Positions 34,200-46,890 of a stretch of DNA of 64,000 bases are shown here, one piece after another. The notes beneath the pieces are model-generated. The model did no database searches, was not told where the DNA came from, and saw nothing but the letters and a program-made list of their open reading frames with translations. The stretch spans positions 53,336,063 to 53,400,062 of the forward strand of contig CM057233.1 in the NCBI GenBank assembly GCA_029891385.1, read 5' to 3'. Numbering within the stretch: the stretch's first letter is position 1; each line of letters begins with the position of its first letter. The DNA comes from Erythroxylum novogranatense. Lineage: Eukaryota; Streptophyta; Magnoliopsida; Malpighiales; Erythroxylaceae. The translations under genes were made by a program, and so were the position numbers.

Positions 34200-37100
34200 A
34201 TCGCAAAATCTATCTGAAGAATCGAAGCGAAGAAGGCATCGGATGCCTCGACTTCTTCGTATGTTTGTCATTGAGGTTAATCTGTTTCGATCATAACATA
34301 TGGGTATTAGATACGGTTGTGGCTCACACATATGCAATGATATGCAGGGCCTCAGGGATAGTAGGCAGCTCATAAAGGGAGAAATGAACCTGCGTGTTGG
34401 CAATGGAGCAAGGGTTGCTGCATTAGCCGTAGGAACTTATGTTTTGACACTCCCGAGTGGGCTTGTATTTAACTTGGATGATTGTTATTTTGTACCGTGT
34501 TAACAAAGAACATATTATCATTTCTTGTTTAAATAGAGCTAGTTTCCATTTGTCTTTTAGTAACAATGGTTGTTCTATTAGCTCAAATGGAATGCTTTAT
34601 GGTCTTGGTACATTATGCAATGGAATTTACATATTAGATATGTCACATCCAGCTATGAATGTCAATGACGCTAAAAGACATAAAGAGATAATTTAAAATC
34701 AACTTACTTATGGCATTGTCGCCTTGGCCATATAAATGAGAGACGATCGCTAAGCTCCACAAGAGTGGAAGTTTAGGGTCATTCGATTATGAATCTTATG
34801 ACACGTGAATCTTGTTTATTAGGCAAGATGACTAAGTTACCTTTAAGGAAAGGGTGAGCGAGCGATCGGATTATTAGACCTAATACATTCGGATGTATGT
34901 GGTCCGATGTCCATCCATGCCGTAAGTGGTTGTCGTTACTTCATTACCTTTATCAATGATTATTCTCGATATGGGTACCAGATTCGATGAGATACAAATC
35001 TGAAGCGTTTGAAAAGTTCAAACAATTCAGAAATGAAGTAGAAAACCAACTTGGGAAAAGTATCAAAACATTACGATACGATCGTGGTGGTGAATACTTA
35101 GACCAAGAGTTTTTGGATTATCTCAGAGATAGTGGGATTTTATCTCAGTGGACCCTCCTTACACACCACATAATGGTGTGACAGAAGGAGAAATCGAACC
35201 TTGTTGGACATGGTTCGATCTATGATGGCTTTTGCACAATTGCCAAAATCCTTTTGGGGTATGCCGCTTGAGACATTTGCTTACTTGTTAAATGAGTTCC
35301 ATCAAAGACAGCTTGATGTTACTCCATATGAGATGTGGACTAACAAGAAACCTTATCTTTCTTATTTGAAAGTATGAGTTTGTCCTGCTTATGTGAAGCG
35401 GACACGGTCGATAAGCTTGAAGCAAAATCGACAAGTGTTTGTTAAATAGGATATCCTAAAGAAACAAGAGGATATCAATTCTACCTTCTTTGAGGAACAA
35501 AAGGTGTTTGTTTGATGCATCTGTCTTTTTAGAGAAAGAGTTTCTTTTAAAGAGGACGATGGGAGCAAAGTTGAACTTGAAGAAGTTCAAGATGCTCGAC
35601 AGACGCGGATCAATCGCTGAACTCAAATCGTAACTCATACGGATGAGGTAACAGATTCAACCTTCTACTACACACCTAAATTGTGTAGGTCAAGTAGGAT
35701 ACGCCTGTTCCCGAGATATGGATTTCGTGAGTGAACAGAATGACGTGTTGCTCATAGAGGATGATGAGCCTACCACCTATGAAGAGGTTACGAAGAGTTG
35801 AGTGCGAAAAATGGCTTCGTGCCATGAAATCAAATGGATTCCATGTGCGAAAACCAAGTATGGACTTTGGTTGATGCACCAAGGATAAAACCTATAGGGT
35901 GCAAATGGGTTTTCAAGAAGAAAACTCGACATGGATGGTAATGTGATTACCTATAAAGCAAGGCTTGTGGCTAAAGGCTTTCGCCAAAGACAAGGAGTTG
36001 ACTATGACGAGACCTTGATCGATGAGCAATGCTTAAATCCATTAGGATACTCCTAGCCATTGCCGCCATTATGATTATGAGATATGACAAATGGATGTGA
36101 AGACGACTTTCCGAATGGAAATCGGTGAGGATGTGTATATGACACAACTTTGAGGGCTTCATTTCGGCGATGGCGAAAAGGTATGCAAGCTTCGTAAATC
36201 CATTTATGGATTGAAGCAAGCATCCAGAGTTGGAATATCCGTTTTGATGAGACAATCAAAGAGTTTGGTTTCTCAAAATCCGGATGAACACCGTGTGTAC
36301 AAGAAGGTTAATGGAACTGCGATCGTATTCCTTGTATTATATGTAGATGACATATTGTTGCTAGGAAGCGATGTCTCAATGCTGATCTGTAAAAATTTGG
36401 TTGTCAAACAATTTGCCATGAAAGACCTTGGAGAAGCAACTTATATCCTTGGGATAAAGATCTATAGAGATAGATCAAGAGGTTGCTTGGTCTTTCACAA
36501 TCAGCGATACATAGACAAGGTGCTAAAGAGGTTTAGCAAGGAGCAATCCAAGAGAGGTTTCTTCCCATTGTTCATGGGATAACACTCTCGAAGTCCATGT
36601 GTCCTAAGACACGGGATGAGAGGATGCGTATGAATATGATCCGTATCGCGTCTGCGGTAGGATCTATTATGTACGTAATGCTATGTACGAGACCCGATGT
36701 ATCATATGCTCTAAGTGTTCTGACGGATACCAATCGGATCTGGTGAAGGTCCTTTGGGTGGTGTCGAGAATATCCTAAATACTTGCGAAGAACTAAGGAT
36801 GTTTTCTTGATATTTAGAGATGGAAATCTCAAGTGGCGGGCATCTGATGCGATTTTCAATCGATAAGGGCGACTCAGTCCCAATCAGGTTATGTTTTCAC
36901 ACTTAATGGCGGAGCGATCGGTTGGAAGAGTTCCAAACAGAGACGATCACGATTCAACGATCGAGGCGAGTACATTGCAAAGATCGGATGCGTGAAAGGA
37001 AGGGCTTGGATCAAGAAGTTCATTTCAACTTGGTGTGGTTCCTAGTCGTGATGGACCCATCTGATTGTATTGTGACAACAATGGAGCTATTCTGTGAGCA

Positions 37101-37290
37101 AAGGAACCAAGGTCTCATCAACGATCCAAACACGCATCGCCGATACCATTTGATTTGGGAGATCATTGCTCGAGGTGATGTCACGATAGAGAATTCCTAC
37201 AGAGCGTAACATTGTTGATCCGTTGACAAAGCCATTGCCACGGAAGAATTTTGATTCTCATGTACTCGCTTATGGTATTAGATACCAAGG
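34200..37290 (+). pseudogene. Copia pol remnants (protease region, integrase, RT, RNase H)
   Basis: Pieces recognisable in order: a protease/pre-integrase stretch (34290-34740, with a CRLGHI-like segment near 34715), an integrase core (about 34870-35240, containing LRYDRGGEYLDQEF), and a reverse transcriptase (about 35830-36580) with [17 protein letters not shown] and the catalytic YVDD at about 36339-36350. An RNase H region (36600-37210) follows. Many losses or gains of one or two bases shift the frame, for example near 35185 within an integrase region usually reading ERRNRT. No functional polyprotein is possible. Such dense small indels contrast with the intact single-copy genes of the window. 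Confidence 0.85.
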
Positions 37291-37316
37291 CGATTGGCTT
37301 TAGGTCAGTGAGAGAT

Positions 37317-39155
37317 TGTTAGAGTAGTGCCTAAAAGGCAATCCCTTTAAGCGCATTTTGTTCATAGTCACGCATGGACTTTATGAATAAATAAAGCAAG
37401 GCATATTTCATTTATTTGATATTCATTTTATTATGAATTGATAATGATCTTTAATCAAATTAATGAAGTCCTTGATACATGACATAGCATGAAGGAAATT
37501 ATGATGCGATCATACTATCGAGATTCCTATCATGCAATTATGTCAAGATCTAAATTATCCTAGTCATAGGATTAATGAGACTGGACATCGTTAATCCGGA
37601 TAGACTAGCACGTGTCAAACTCCTTGATTGGATCAGCGGTGGATCTCGAAAACTGTAAATATTGAGATATTTGGATTTGACATGTGGATGCTTACTAGTG
37701 GTAGTAAGTACATTGGATGACCTGCTATGAGATCATCACATGGATGTCTATACAAATGTCGGTGATAATCTCATCATAGCAATGGTGCAAGTATCCTTAG
37801 ACTCGAGGTACTCAAGGATATCTTGAATCTTGATTACGTCTTTGACTCCATTCCTTGTTGCCTTTCGAGGTCGCTCATAGGATGGTGATTGGAGTGCAAC
37901 TTGAGGTATTCAAGATAATTGAGTAGCCAATAGAGGATTCACCACTTCGTGATAGCGAAAGAGATACCCATAGCCTCTTATCGGGATCATTACTTTGAAG
38001 TCTCTGCGCCGGAGCATACATATGTCATGAAGATGGTCTTCATGGACATATAAAGTAATGAGTCTAGGGCGAGAACTGATTACACTTGGACTAGATTTGA
38101 TCGATCGGTCTAGTAAGAGTTGACACATTGCCCATACTCAAACCAAGTGGGGTATAGCTTTGGTGAAAGGACGAATTGCACAAGAATTGTCATGGAAGGG
38201 TTAGTGATTTGGTTTCATTAGTCAAACCAATTACTTTACGGTCAATTAGGGTCATGATGTGTTCTAGATACCGCTCATGACTTGCTCGGATTAAGTGTTA
38301 ATCTAAGTGGCCAACATAACCGGAACCTAATGGGTCACACGACAAGAGTGACTTCGGAGAATCAGAAATAGTTTGAGACGAGATCCGATATCCGGAGAGC
38401 AATAGGATTAAATGGATCCCGATGAGATTGGGATATGTCCCGATGAGATCGCGACATCGACATTCTTTGAAAACCGTTTCCGGCGATTTTTTACGGCGTG
38501 GGCCTGACAGTTTGGTAGGACCGAACCAGTTTGATGGACCACTTCAGCAATTATATATATATATTAATTAAGTAAATAATTAATTAATTATATAAATATA
38601 TGTTGATTTTAAATGGAAGCCATAAGAATGGAGAAGTTAATAAGTTTGAAAAGTCAAACTTAATGATGATTTAGCATTTTAAGGCACTTTTTATGCCATC
38701 TACGTGATAGCCTTTCACCAAGCTTTTATATGTATTTTAAGTGTTAAATAAACATATAAGAAGGCATTGGAAGAAGCTTGTACGTAGGTTGTTGGAGAAG
38801 AGTCGAAAAGCTTAAGAGTTAAGCTTTGAAAATTGGTTTTTCATCTTCTTCCTATCATCCTCTCAAGTTGCTTCTACTCTCCAAGGCTCCACCAAGATCA
38901 TTTCACTTGCTCTCCAAGGCTAAGGTAAGAGCTAGCACTCTTCTCTTTAGTCTAGCTATTTCCGGGTCAAAAGAGTTTGTCCCGGTTAGGTTTTCCGACC
39001 TCTGCGTGGATACCGTTAGAGACGGTCTCCTTTGGTCGTTATGGTTTAATTGTTTGTACATACACATGGATCCTGGCTTTCGGGAATGTCCCGGGACTTA
39101 AAATTTTAAATTTTGCACTGTGTTCATGTGATGAACACCCCGGGATTTTCCTACA
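37317..39155 (+). repeat. 3' LTR of the copia element
   Basis: An 1839-bp partner of 29586-31433. It is preceded by a weak purine-rich stretch (gtcagtgagaga, about 37304-37315) in the polypurine position. Differences from the 5' LTR include several one-base length changes. Confidence 0.92.
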
Positions 39156-39160
39156 CTAAA

Positions 39161-42100
39161 AAGCCGAGGGAGACTGATAGGATGATATCATTCGATGAGT
39201 CCGACCTCGATAGAATAAGTTGCCCCCATGACGACGCACTCGTGGTAAATCTGAACATGGACGGTTACGAGGTGAAGCGGGTGATGATTGACACGGGAAG
39301 CTAGGTCGATTTGTTGTATTACGAGGCCTTCAAGCAGATGAAGGTACCCGAAGACCGACTACTACCTACAGGTGGTCCCATTAAAGGAGTAACTGGGGCG
39401 TCAGCCTATCCGTTCGCCCGGGTGAATTTGAAAGTGAAGTTCGGGCAGAAGCCATGTCAGGTAGAAAGGGACGTTGAGTTCCTAGTCGTCAAGTTTCAAG
39501 GGACATACAACGCAATAATCGGGCGGGCTACTCAAAATGCCCTCAGATCGGTCGTTTCCACCTACTACTAGGTTATGAAGTTTTCGACACCCCACGGAGT
39601 TGGTATTGTCAGGGGTCAGCAAAAAATTACCAGGGAATGTTACTTAGCGGAAACGAAGACATTAGATGGGGCGGTAGTACTGACGAGCTCTCTTGATGTG
39701 AGAACCGACGAGGATATGGATAGGATGAACCCATGAAGAAACACGGTGGCCGGACTAGACGGTTTTAATTTTCTAAATTCACAAACCTAGGTTCCGAGCT
39801 GCAGAGCGACCTGGTTAAAGAGATCACAGCCTGTCTGGTGAAAAATAGATCGGTCTTCGCTTGGGTGCCGAGCGACATGCCTGGAATTTTCCGATCAGTT
39901 GCGTCGCACTCCCTCGGTATACGGCATGACTACAAACCGATCAGACAGAAGAAGCGATGGCACAGCAAGGAGCGACAGGGGGTGATCGAGAAAGAAGTAG
40001 AAAAATTACTCGAGGCCGGGTTCATCCGAGAAGTCAAGTACCCTGAATGGCTCGCCAATGTGGTTTTAGTGAAAAAGAAGAACAGGAAGTGGAGAATGTG
40101 CATAGATTTCACCGATTTGAACAAAGCATGTCCAAAGGACAGTTTCCCCTTGCCCAAGATCGACCAGCTAGTAGACTCCACCTCAGGACACGAACTTCTC
40201 AGTTTCCTAGATGCCTTCTCGGGCTACCATCAAATACAGATGAGCCTTGAAGACGAGGAAAAGACCGCCTTTATCACCGACCAGGGCACGTATTGTTACC
40301 AAGTGATGTTCGGTCTAAAGAATGCTGGGGCTACTTATCAACGGCTCGTCATGGAGGTCTTCAAAATACAGATAGGTCGGTCTGTCGAAGCTTACGTAGA
40401 TGATATGGTGGTTAAAAGTAAGACAGCCGCCGAGCATGTGGATGATTTAAAAGAAGTCTTCCAGACACTTGATAAATTTCAGATGAAGCTGAACCCTGAA
40501 AAATGCGTCTTTGGTGTGACATCCGGAAAATTCCTTGGGTTCATGATTACTTAACGTGGGATTGAGACTAATCCAGAGAAGATTGAAGTCATCGTCCAAA
40601 TGCCTTCACCAAGGTCCTTGAAAGAAGTGCAGATACTGACTGGTCGAATAGTCTCCCTGAGTAGATTTGTGTCCAAATTGGGGGACAAGTGCCTCCCATT
40701 TTTCAAGATCTTGAGGAAAGCGAACGTGGCTCAGTTTCAATGGCCGGACGAGTGTGAGAAAACTTTTCAACATTTAAAGCAATACTTGTCTAGTCCGCCT
40801 ATCCTGCAAAGCCCGGTAGAGGGAGAGAACCTGATTATATACTTGGCAGTTACGGAGGGGTCGGTCAGCGCGGTACTTATTCGATCGGAGGGAAACGACC
40901 AACACCCTATCTATTACGTCTGCAAAGTATTAACCGGACCGGAAACGCGATACACGCCAATAGAGAAACTAGCCCTCTCCCTGATAATGGCGGCTCGGAA
41001 GCTAAGGCCTTACTTCCAAAGTCATACAATTGAGGTATGGACCGACCAACCCCTAAGGCAATGCCTTCAAAAACCCGAAACTTCGGGCCGACTAATAAAG
41101 TGGGCGGTAGAGCTGGGAGAGTTCGACATACAATACAGTCCTCGCACGACCATTAAAGCGCAGGTGTTGACAGACTTAATCGCGGAGATGAGCCAACCTA
41201 ACTCGAAGGACGAGTAGCTCCCTGCCTGGAGCTTGTTTATTGACGGGTCGTCCAATACCGAGGGATGTGGAGTGGGAGTAGTGCTGATCAACCCGCACAA
41301 TGAAGAAAAGGTGGAATACGCCCATCGACTTGAGTTCAAAGCCTCCAATAACGAAGCAGAATACGAGGCCCTGATAATCGGTCTCCAACTAGCTAAGGAA
41401 ATGGAGATCAGGCATCTAAAAATATATAGCGATAGCCAAGTGGTGGTCGGTCAAGTCACCGGGCAGTATGAGGCCAAGGGGAACAACATGATCAAGTATC
41501 TGGAGCTGGTAAAGCAGGAGTTGAGGAATTTGAAACAGTACTCGATCAACAGAATAGAACGAGCTCAAAACGCTAAAACAGACGCGCTCTCCAAAATGGT
41601 TTCCGACCGTGATGCCATGAACAATGTTCTAGTCGAACGACTAGACCGGCCTAGCATTCAAAAAGCCAAGGAAGCTCTCGACGTAAGTACCAGTCGATCG
41701 AGTTGGATGGAACCGATCATACAATACCTTTTGGAGGGAAAACAACCGGAAGACACGTCGGAGGCCAAGAAACTGAGAATAAAGGCAGCCGAGTACACGG
41801 TCGTTAACGACACTCTATACAAGCGGTCTTACGACTGGCCACTGCTTCGATGCTTGAATGAAGAAGAAGCCGAGCAGGCAATGGCCGAAGTCCATGAAGG
41901 GATGTGTGGAAACCATGTAGGAGGCAGAATGTTGGCTCACGATCGATCGACAGGGTACTCTTGGCCGACAATGAGAAGAGACTGCTAGGAGAAAGTCGAC
42001 CGATGCGAGGCCTGCCAGAGAAACAACAGTCTGTCTCACCAGCCGACCGAAAGGATGAAAATTGTGAGCCATCCTATCCCGTTAGCTCAATGGGGAATGG

Positions 42101-42927
42101 ATATACTGGGGCCTTTCCCTCTCGGTCCCGGGCAGAAGAAGTTCTTGATAGTGGCGGTGGAATATTTCACCAAATGGGCAGAAGCGGAAGCGGTCGTTAC
42201 AATTTCCGAGCAGAAGGTAGAGAACTTTATGACGAAGAACATACTTACCCACTTCGGGATGCCCATGGTATTGGTTACGGATAACGATCGACAGTTCGAC
42301 AACGACAAGTTCAGAGATTTCTGCGACCGACTAAAGATCAAGCTACAGCTGACTTCGGTAGCTCATCCCCAAAGCAACGGACTCGCGGAGAACACCAATA
42401 AAAAGGTAATGAACGCTCTCAAGAAGCATCTGGATGGACGAAAGACCTGGGTGGAAGAACTAAACGAAGTGTTGTGGGCATACAGAACCATACCGAACGG
42501 AGCCACAAGGGAAACACCGTTCAGAATGACCTTCGGGGCAGAAGCTTTAGTTCCAGTAGAGGCGGCATTGCACAATCAAAGGGTGTCGGGCTATGAAGAA
42601 GAGCTGAATGATGAAGCCCGCACAGCAGAACTCGTTCTCCTCAGTGAGGATAGAGAAAGGGCAACCGCTCATTCAGAAGCTATCAGGCAAAAGGCAACCA
42701 AATTCTACAACAGAAGGGTTAAGCCGAGCGATGTAAAGGTAGGTGGTTACGTCCTACGAAAAGTCGAGGCGGCTGGGAAGCATCCTGAAAAGCTTGGACA
42801 GGCGTGGGAAGGACCTTATCGAGTGATTAAGCAAGTCGGGCATAGTTCTTACATCCTCAGATATGCGAAAGGAAAGGTTCTACCAAGGCCTTGGAACTCA
42901 CAGAACTTGAAGGCGTTTTACCAGTAG
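39161..42927 (+). pseudogene. Tat pol: protease, RT, two RNase H domains, integrase
   Basis: Aspartic protease: DALVVNLNMDGYEV, then IDTGS with the catalytic DTG at 39291-39299, followed by a TAG at 39303-39305. From 39838 one frame holds the rest, with in-frame stops only at 40552-40554 (TAA), 41215-41217 (TAG) and 41986-41988 (TAG). RT shows LVKKKNRKWRMCIDF and the catalytic YVDD at 40393-40404. A first RNase H lies at about 40780-41180. A second, archaeal-type RNase H starts FIDGSSNTEGCG at 41236. Integrase follows with an HHCC zinc region (about 41895-42025), WGMD, VTDND and an LAEN glutamate. The last residues NLKAFYQ end at 42927. The dual RNase H is diagnostic of the Tat lineage. It is inactive but only lightly damaged. 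Confidence 0.92.
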
Positions 42928-43111
42928 ATAAGTTTTATTCTAGTTAATCTTTCCTTATTATCGTTTTTGTATACTTGTGGGTACCTTTTTTCTGTCCCTG
43001 CCAGGCAGGTTTTTTAACGGCCCACACCCTCGTTATTATTAATAAAGGAGTTTCAGATTTCTTGGCAATAAAGAGTTACATTACATGTGGCAAAGAGTAG
43101 AAAATCCAATC
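42928..43111. other. Short spacer after Tat pol
   Basis: T-rich DNA with tgccaggcaggttttttaac, then aataaaggag. No gene. Confidence 0.5.
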
Positions 43112-43790
43112 AGCCATCGCCCGACATCTCCATAGACCGATTACGATCAATCGGGTCGCCAAGATAAGATCCTTGGGACTTCATTCGCCATCACTCGACA
43201 TCTCCATAGACCGACTACGATCGGTCGGGTCGCCAAGACAAGATCCTTGGGACCTCATTCGCCATCACTCGACATCTCCATAGACCGACTACGGTCGGTC
43301 GGGTCGCCAAGACAAGATCCTTGGGACCTCATTCGCCATCACTCGGCATCTCCATAGACCGACTACGTTCGGTCGGGACGCCAAGACAAGATCCTTGGGA
43401 CCTCATCCGCCATCACTCGGCATCTCCATAGACCGACTACGATCGGTCGGGTCGCCAAGACAAGATCCTTGGGACCTTATTCGCCATCACTCGGCATCTC
43501 CATAGACCGACTACGGTCGGTCGGGTCGCTAAGACAAGATCCTTGAGACATAGTTTGAAATCTCCATAGATCGACTACAATCGGTCGGGTCGCCAAGACA
43601 AGATCCTTGGGACCCTCGCTCGCCATCTCCATAGACTGACTACGGTCGGTCAGGTCGCCAAGACAAGTTTCTTGGGACCCGCGCTCGGCATCGATACAAA
43701 TCGACTGCGGTTCGATCGATCGCCAAGATGAGATTCTTGGCACCTCGATTCGGACTCTACTATAAGTCGACCTCGAAGTCGATCGACTAC
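43112..43790. repeat. 74-bp minisatellite in the Tat 3' region
   Basis: The catctccatagaccg landmark recurs at 43125, 43199, 43273, 43347, 43421 and 43495 (exactly 74 bp apart), then at about 43559 and 43624 in shortened units, followed by more degenerate copies. Each unit contains the near-palindrome ccgactacggtcggtcggg. Tandem arrays between pol and the 3' LTR are common in Tat elements. Confidence 0.95.
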
Positions 43791-43926
43791 GAGCAACTTC
43801 ATCAAAACTCAACATACATCGAAAGTAAAGAGCATAAATACGAAAAAAGACATCAGAAAAAATGAGGCAAAGGTAAAATTTCATTAGTATCAATTTGCCC
43901 TGGCCACAAGCCCGACTAGGTGAGCC

Positions 43927-46259
43927 TCAAAAATCTACAGAAGGGAAAGTGGGAGGATGTCCAGGAGAACCCTCGGAAGCGGGCGGAAAAGCCGAAACTG
44001 GAGCAGGGTCTAAGTGAGCGGTCGGAGAAGTATCCTCACGAGGAAGCTCGTCCTCCTCAACAGAGCTAAGATCCAGCTCCTCATTCGGGACTGGGCCCCG
44101 GTCCTCCATGGCTCTCTCCGTCACTTCCTTCAGAGAAAGGCCAAGTGCGGTAGGAAGCAACGACTCGGCAAACCTCTCAAATAAAGGACCGTCCGACCCC
44201 TCAGGAACGCAGGCGTTGTAACAATTCTTCAAGATCATGAGGGCCAGGTCATAGGAGTACTCCAAGCACTCCTCCTGTAAGAACCGCCTCTGCCATCGCA
44301 GGATCGTCTCAATCCTTTGTTCTTTCACAGAGGCTTGCACCCTCCTCAACGTATCCTCGATTTGGGCATGGTCTCGAAGGGATTTCTCCTTGAGCACCCT
44401 CTCCGACTCAAGCCGCCCTCGCAACGCCGCATATTCCTCGGACAGCTTGTTCTTAGCTGCCATTGCCCTTACCCTTTTGGCCTCCTCCCCGGTGAGCCGA
44501 GCCTTCAAGGAGCTCCTCTCCTCCTCTCCCGAAGCAAGCTGGGCTCTCAAGACATCGCGCTCCTCCTCCCAGAGTTTCTTGTCCTCCTCCAAGGAAGAAA
44601 GTTGAGCCCGGGAGAAGTCTCTTTCCTCTCTGACCTCCGAGAGCTCTGTCTTCAAACCGTCCACCTGCTCCAGGAGGGAATTGATCTCCCGATTCAACAG
44701 ATCGATTCGCTGATGCGTGAACAAAGTGAGAACCACATCCCTCATTGAATTGCGGATGGCGCGGCTCATCATCTCCTCAAGACTTAACTCATCAAAGCGC
44801 TCCTCGTCTGAAGGAGGAATAACCTTCTCAGCGAGATGACGAGCCACTTCGGCATCAGCGATCGAGGCAGTCTTCTCGAGGCTAATTGCCACCTCCCACT
44901 TGTCTGCGCTCCCTGCCGGCTTCTTCCCTTTTCCCTGGGCAGACGGGGCAGCACAATCTCCCACTTTCCCTTTACCCTTGCTTCGGTCCAAGGGGCAAGG
45001 AGGTCGGTCGACCACTTGAGAAGGTTGGTTGACTACTTGGGGAGGTTGGTCGACTACCCGAGCCCCCTTCTCCTCTTCAGAGGTCGTTCAACCTCCTCCT
45101 CCTCCTCCTCGATCACAACTACGTACTCACCAGGCGGGACGACCACAGCAGGGGCCACGGGCGGCTCGAAGACGGTCGGAGGAACACTCCGTTGCCCGGA
45201 AGCAATTGGCCGAACAACCATCGAACCAGCCTCCCCCTATCTCCCTGACCTCTGACTCCCGAAAGCCCCGCGACTTGACGCTTACCCTTGGTGGACTTAG
45301 GAGGACCGGGAAAAGTATGAACCTTGACCATGGCTGCACAAACAAAGAAAGCAGGTTAGAAATCGAACCAAAACTTACAAGTAAGAAAAACAAATCAACC
45401 ACGAGGGGTCAACCAGGCGGGGCAGTTCCCTCTCCTAGCCCGCCAACTTGCGGCGGGGGGTCAATCAGAAGAGAGCCAACCGACGCCCCCCTGCCGTATC
45501 CCGAAATAAGCCAAGCGAAGTTATACTGGCCGAGCTCTTTTATACGGCTGACTACCTCTCGCTCCTCCCTAGACAGGAATAGACTTGACGAGTCATTCCA
45601 TCGCTCGGCTAGGGGATACCTCCACTACCGAATCGGAAGAAGATCCCGAGGCTTCATGAAGAAATACTTGTCGCCAACCGGTAATTTTACAGACGTCGTC
45701 CATTGGCGATACGGACATCCTTATACATCAGGGAAGGGATCCCACTCCCAGAATTTGGACTCTGACTCATTCTTAAGAAGTGGCGCAAGATGTTAACCAA
45801 GGGCGGACAGCCGAATTGGTGACACAACAGCACAAGCCCATTAATGAACCTCCACTCATTCGGAGGAATCTGACTCGGCCTTAACTGATAGTCAGCACAC
45901 ACTTCATCCACAATCGGCACGTACGGTAGTCTCAAGCCCCCGATCGAGAAGAAATACTCAGAGACGGCAATCCACCCACCTCTGCTGCTGTCAATCCTTT
46001 CATCCCCCGAAGACAGCCTAGGCCCCCAAGACCAAGGGATGCCGTTCCTAACAATCGACCTATTCAACTCCGCCGCAGACATCTTCGATTTGCCTTTGGG
46101 CAATTCTTTTACCACCAGCCCATCTTTCCGTTCCCTAGTCGTAATCTCTTCAACATCCCCCAACCTTGACACCGCCGTCACTTCGGCCATAACTTTCGAC
46201 GATCTCTCGTCAACACAATCCCTTGGAGAAACCCCACTCCGAGAACCGGTAGACGACAT
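43927..46259 (-). pseudogene. Antisense ORF of the Tat element (gypsy-type 'Transposase_28'-like N-terminus, coiled coil C-terminus)
   Basis: Encoded against the direction of gag-pol. The N-terminal part starts at ATG 46259 (MSSTGSRSGVSPRD) and contains YFFSIGGLRLPYVPIVDEVC, then PNEWRFINGLVLLC. This resembles the Pfam family described as putative gypsy-type transposon (Transposase_28), to about 45687. The similarity continues in a shifted frame (KYFFMKPRDLL near 45650). The C-terminal part (45015-43927) is open for 362 codons. It has a basic KGKGK region, a Glu/Lys/Arg/Leu-rich coiled coil (roughly its residues 100-240) and an acidic tail. An acidic linker and three QVV(D/N)QPP-like repeats lie between. 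Frame breaks or unrecognised introns separate the parts. Extra antisense ORFs are known in Tat elements, but their function is unknown. Confidence 0.75.
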
Positions 46260-46453
46260 GCTCACTAAGAGGAAATTTAGAAGAGGAAAATAAGGGAAAG
46301 GGACGTACCTATTTAATGGTAAGAGTTCGAAAATTTGAGCAACGCCGGAGAAAACCTCTGGGAACTGAGAATAAGAAAAAAACAGAGGAAAGCAAGAGAA
46401 CAGCAAGAACGAAATGAGCGTGAAGAAAAGCAAACCGTCCTTCGACTTTGAAC

Positions 46454-46460
46454 ATTTATA
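46454..46460 (-). promoter_or_regulatory. TATA-like box for the Tat antisense ORF
   Basis: On the minus strand the sequence reads CTATAAATG, about 195 bases upstream of the antisense ATG at 46259. A transcript starting 25-35 bases below it would include the whole antisense ORF. Activity is inferred. Confidence 0.45.
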
Positions 46461-46781
46461 GGGAAAACGTTCGAATTGCGATCCATCTAAAACTTGACGC
46501 GTGAAAAAAATCCGAGCTGCTCCTGGACACGCGACACGATCTGAACGGAGACAAATTAGGGTTAATCGAAATCCGAAAGGGCGCGAACAGTTGAAAGGAC
46601 GTACGGGACAATTTGGTAACTACATAAAGACGATCGCTTCAGCTTCGAAAGTCGCCGACAAAGACGCCTGCCTACAATAAATGTTCCATACGCCGCCAAT
46701 GATAACCACCGATCTGCTTACGCCAGCCTGTAGTCGCATGAATAAGTACCGAGGCAGATCAGTTGGGGCACTCAGTCAATT

Positions 46782-46890
46782 GGTCGGCATCCGAGTAGTT
46801 ACGTACAATCGGTCGTCATCCGAGTAGTTACGCACAATCGATCGGTATCTGAGCGATCACGTATAATCGATCGGCATCTAATCGATCGGG
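46782..46890. repeat. 29-bp tandem repeat upstream of the Tat 3' LTR
   Basis: Four units start at 46782, 46811, 46840 and 46869, each with (g/a)tcgg(c/t)atc(c/t)gag followed by a tta/cacgtacaatc-like block. Confidence 0.8.

Larger units (their letters stand above)
29586..39155 (+). mobile_element. Ty1/copia LTR retrotransposon nested in the Tat element
   Basis: A 9.57-kb element starts TGTTAGAGTAG and ends GGGATTTTCCTACA, with a perfect duplication ctaaa at 29581-29585 and 39156-39160. Long LTRs (29586-31433 and 37317-39155) enclose an unusually long 2.0-kb leader, gag, and a pol in copia order (protease region, integrase, then reverse transcriptase and RNase H). Frameshifts are frequent. 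It separates Tat gag from Tat protease. Confidence 0.94.

Noticed and set aside
43112..43790. CRISPR-like regular repeats
   Set aside because: The units are contiguous 74-bp tandem repeats without unique spacers, inside a plant retrotransposon.
45029..45796. 255-codon ORF on the + strand
   Set aside because: It is the shadow of the minus-strand Tat antisense ORF; its composition (Pro/Ser/Arg-rich) and lack of any family fit a mirror frame.
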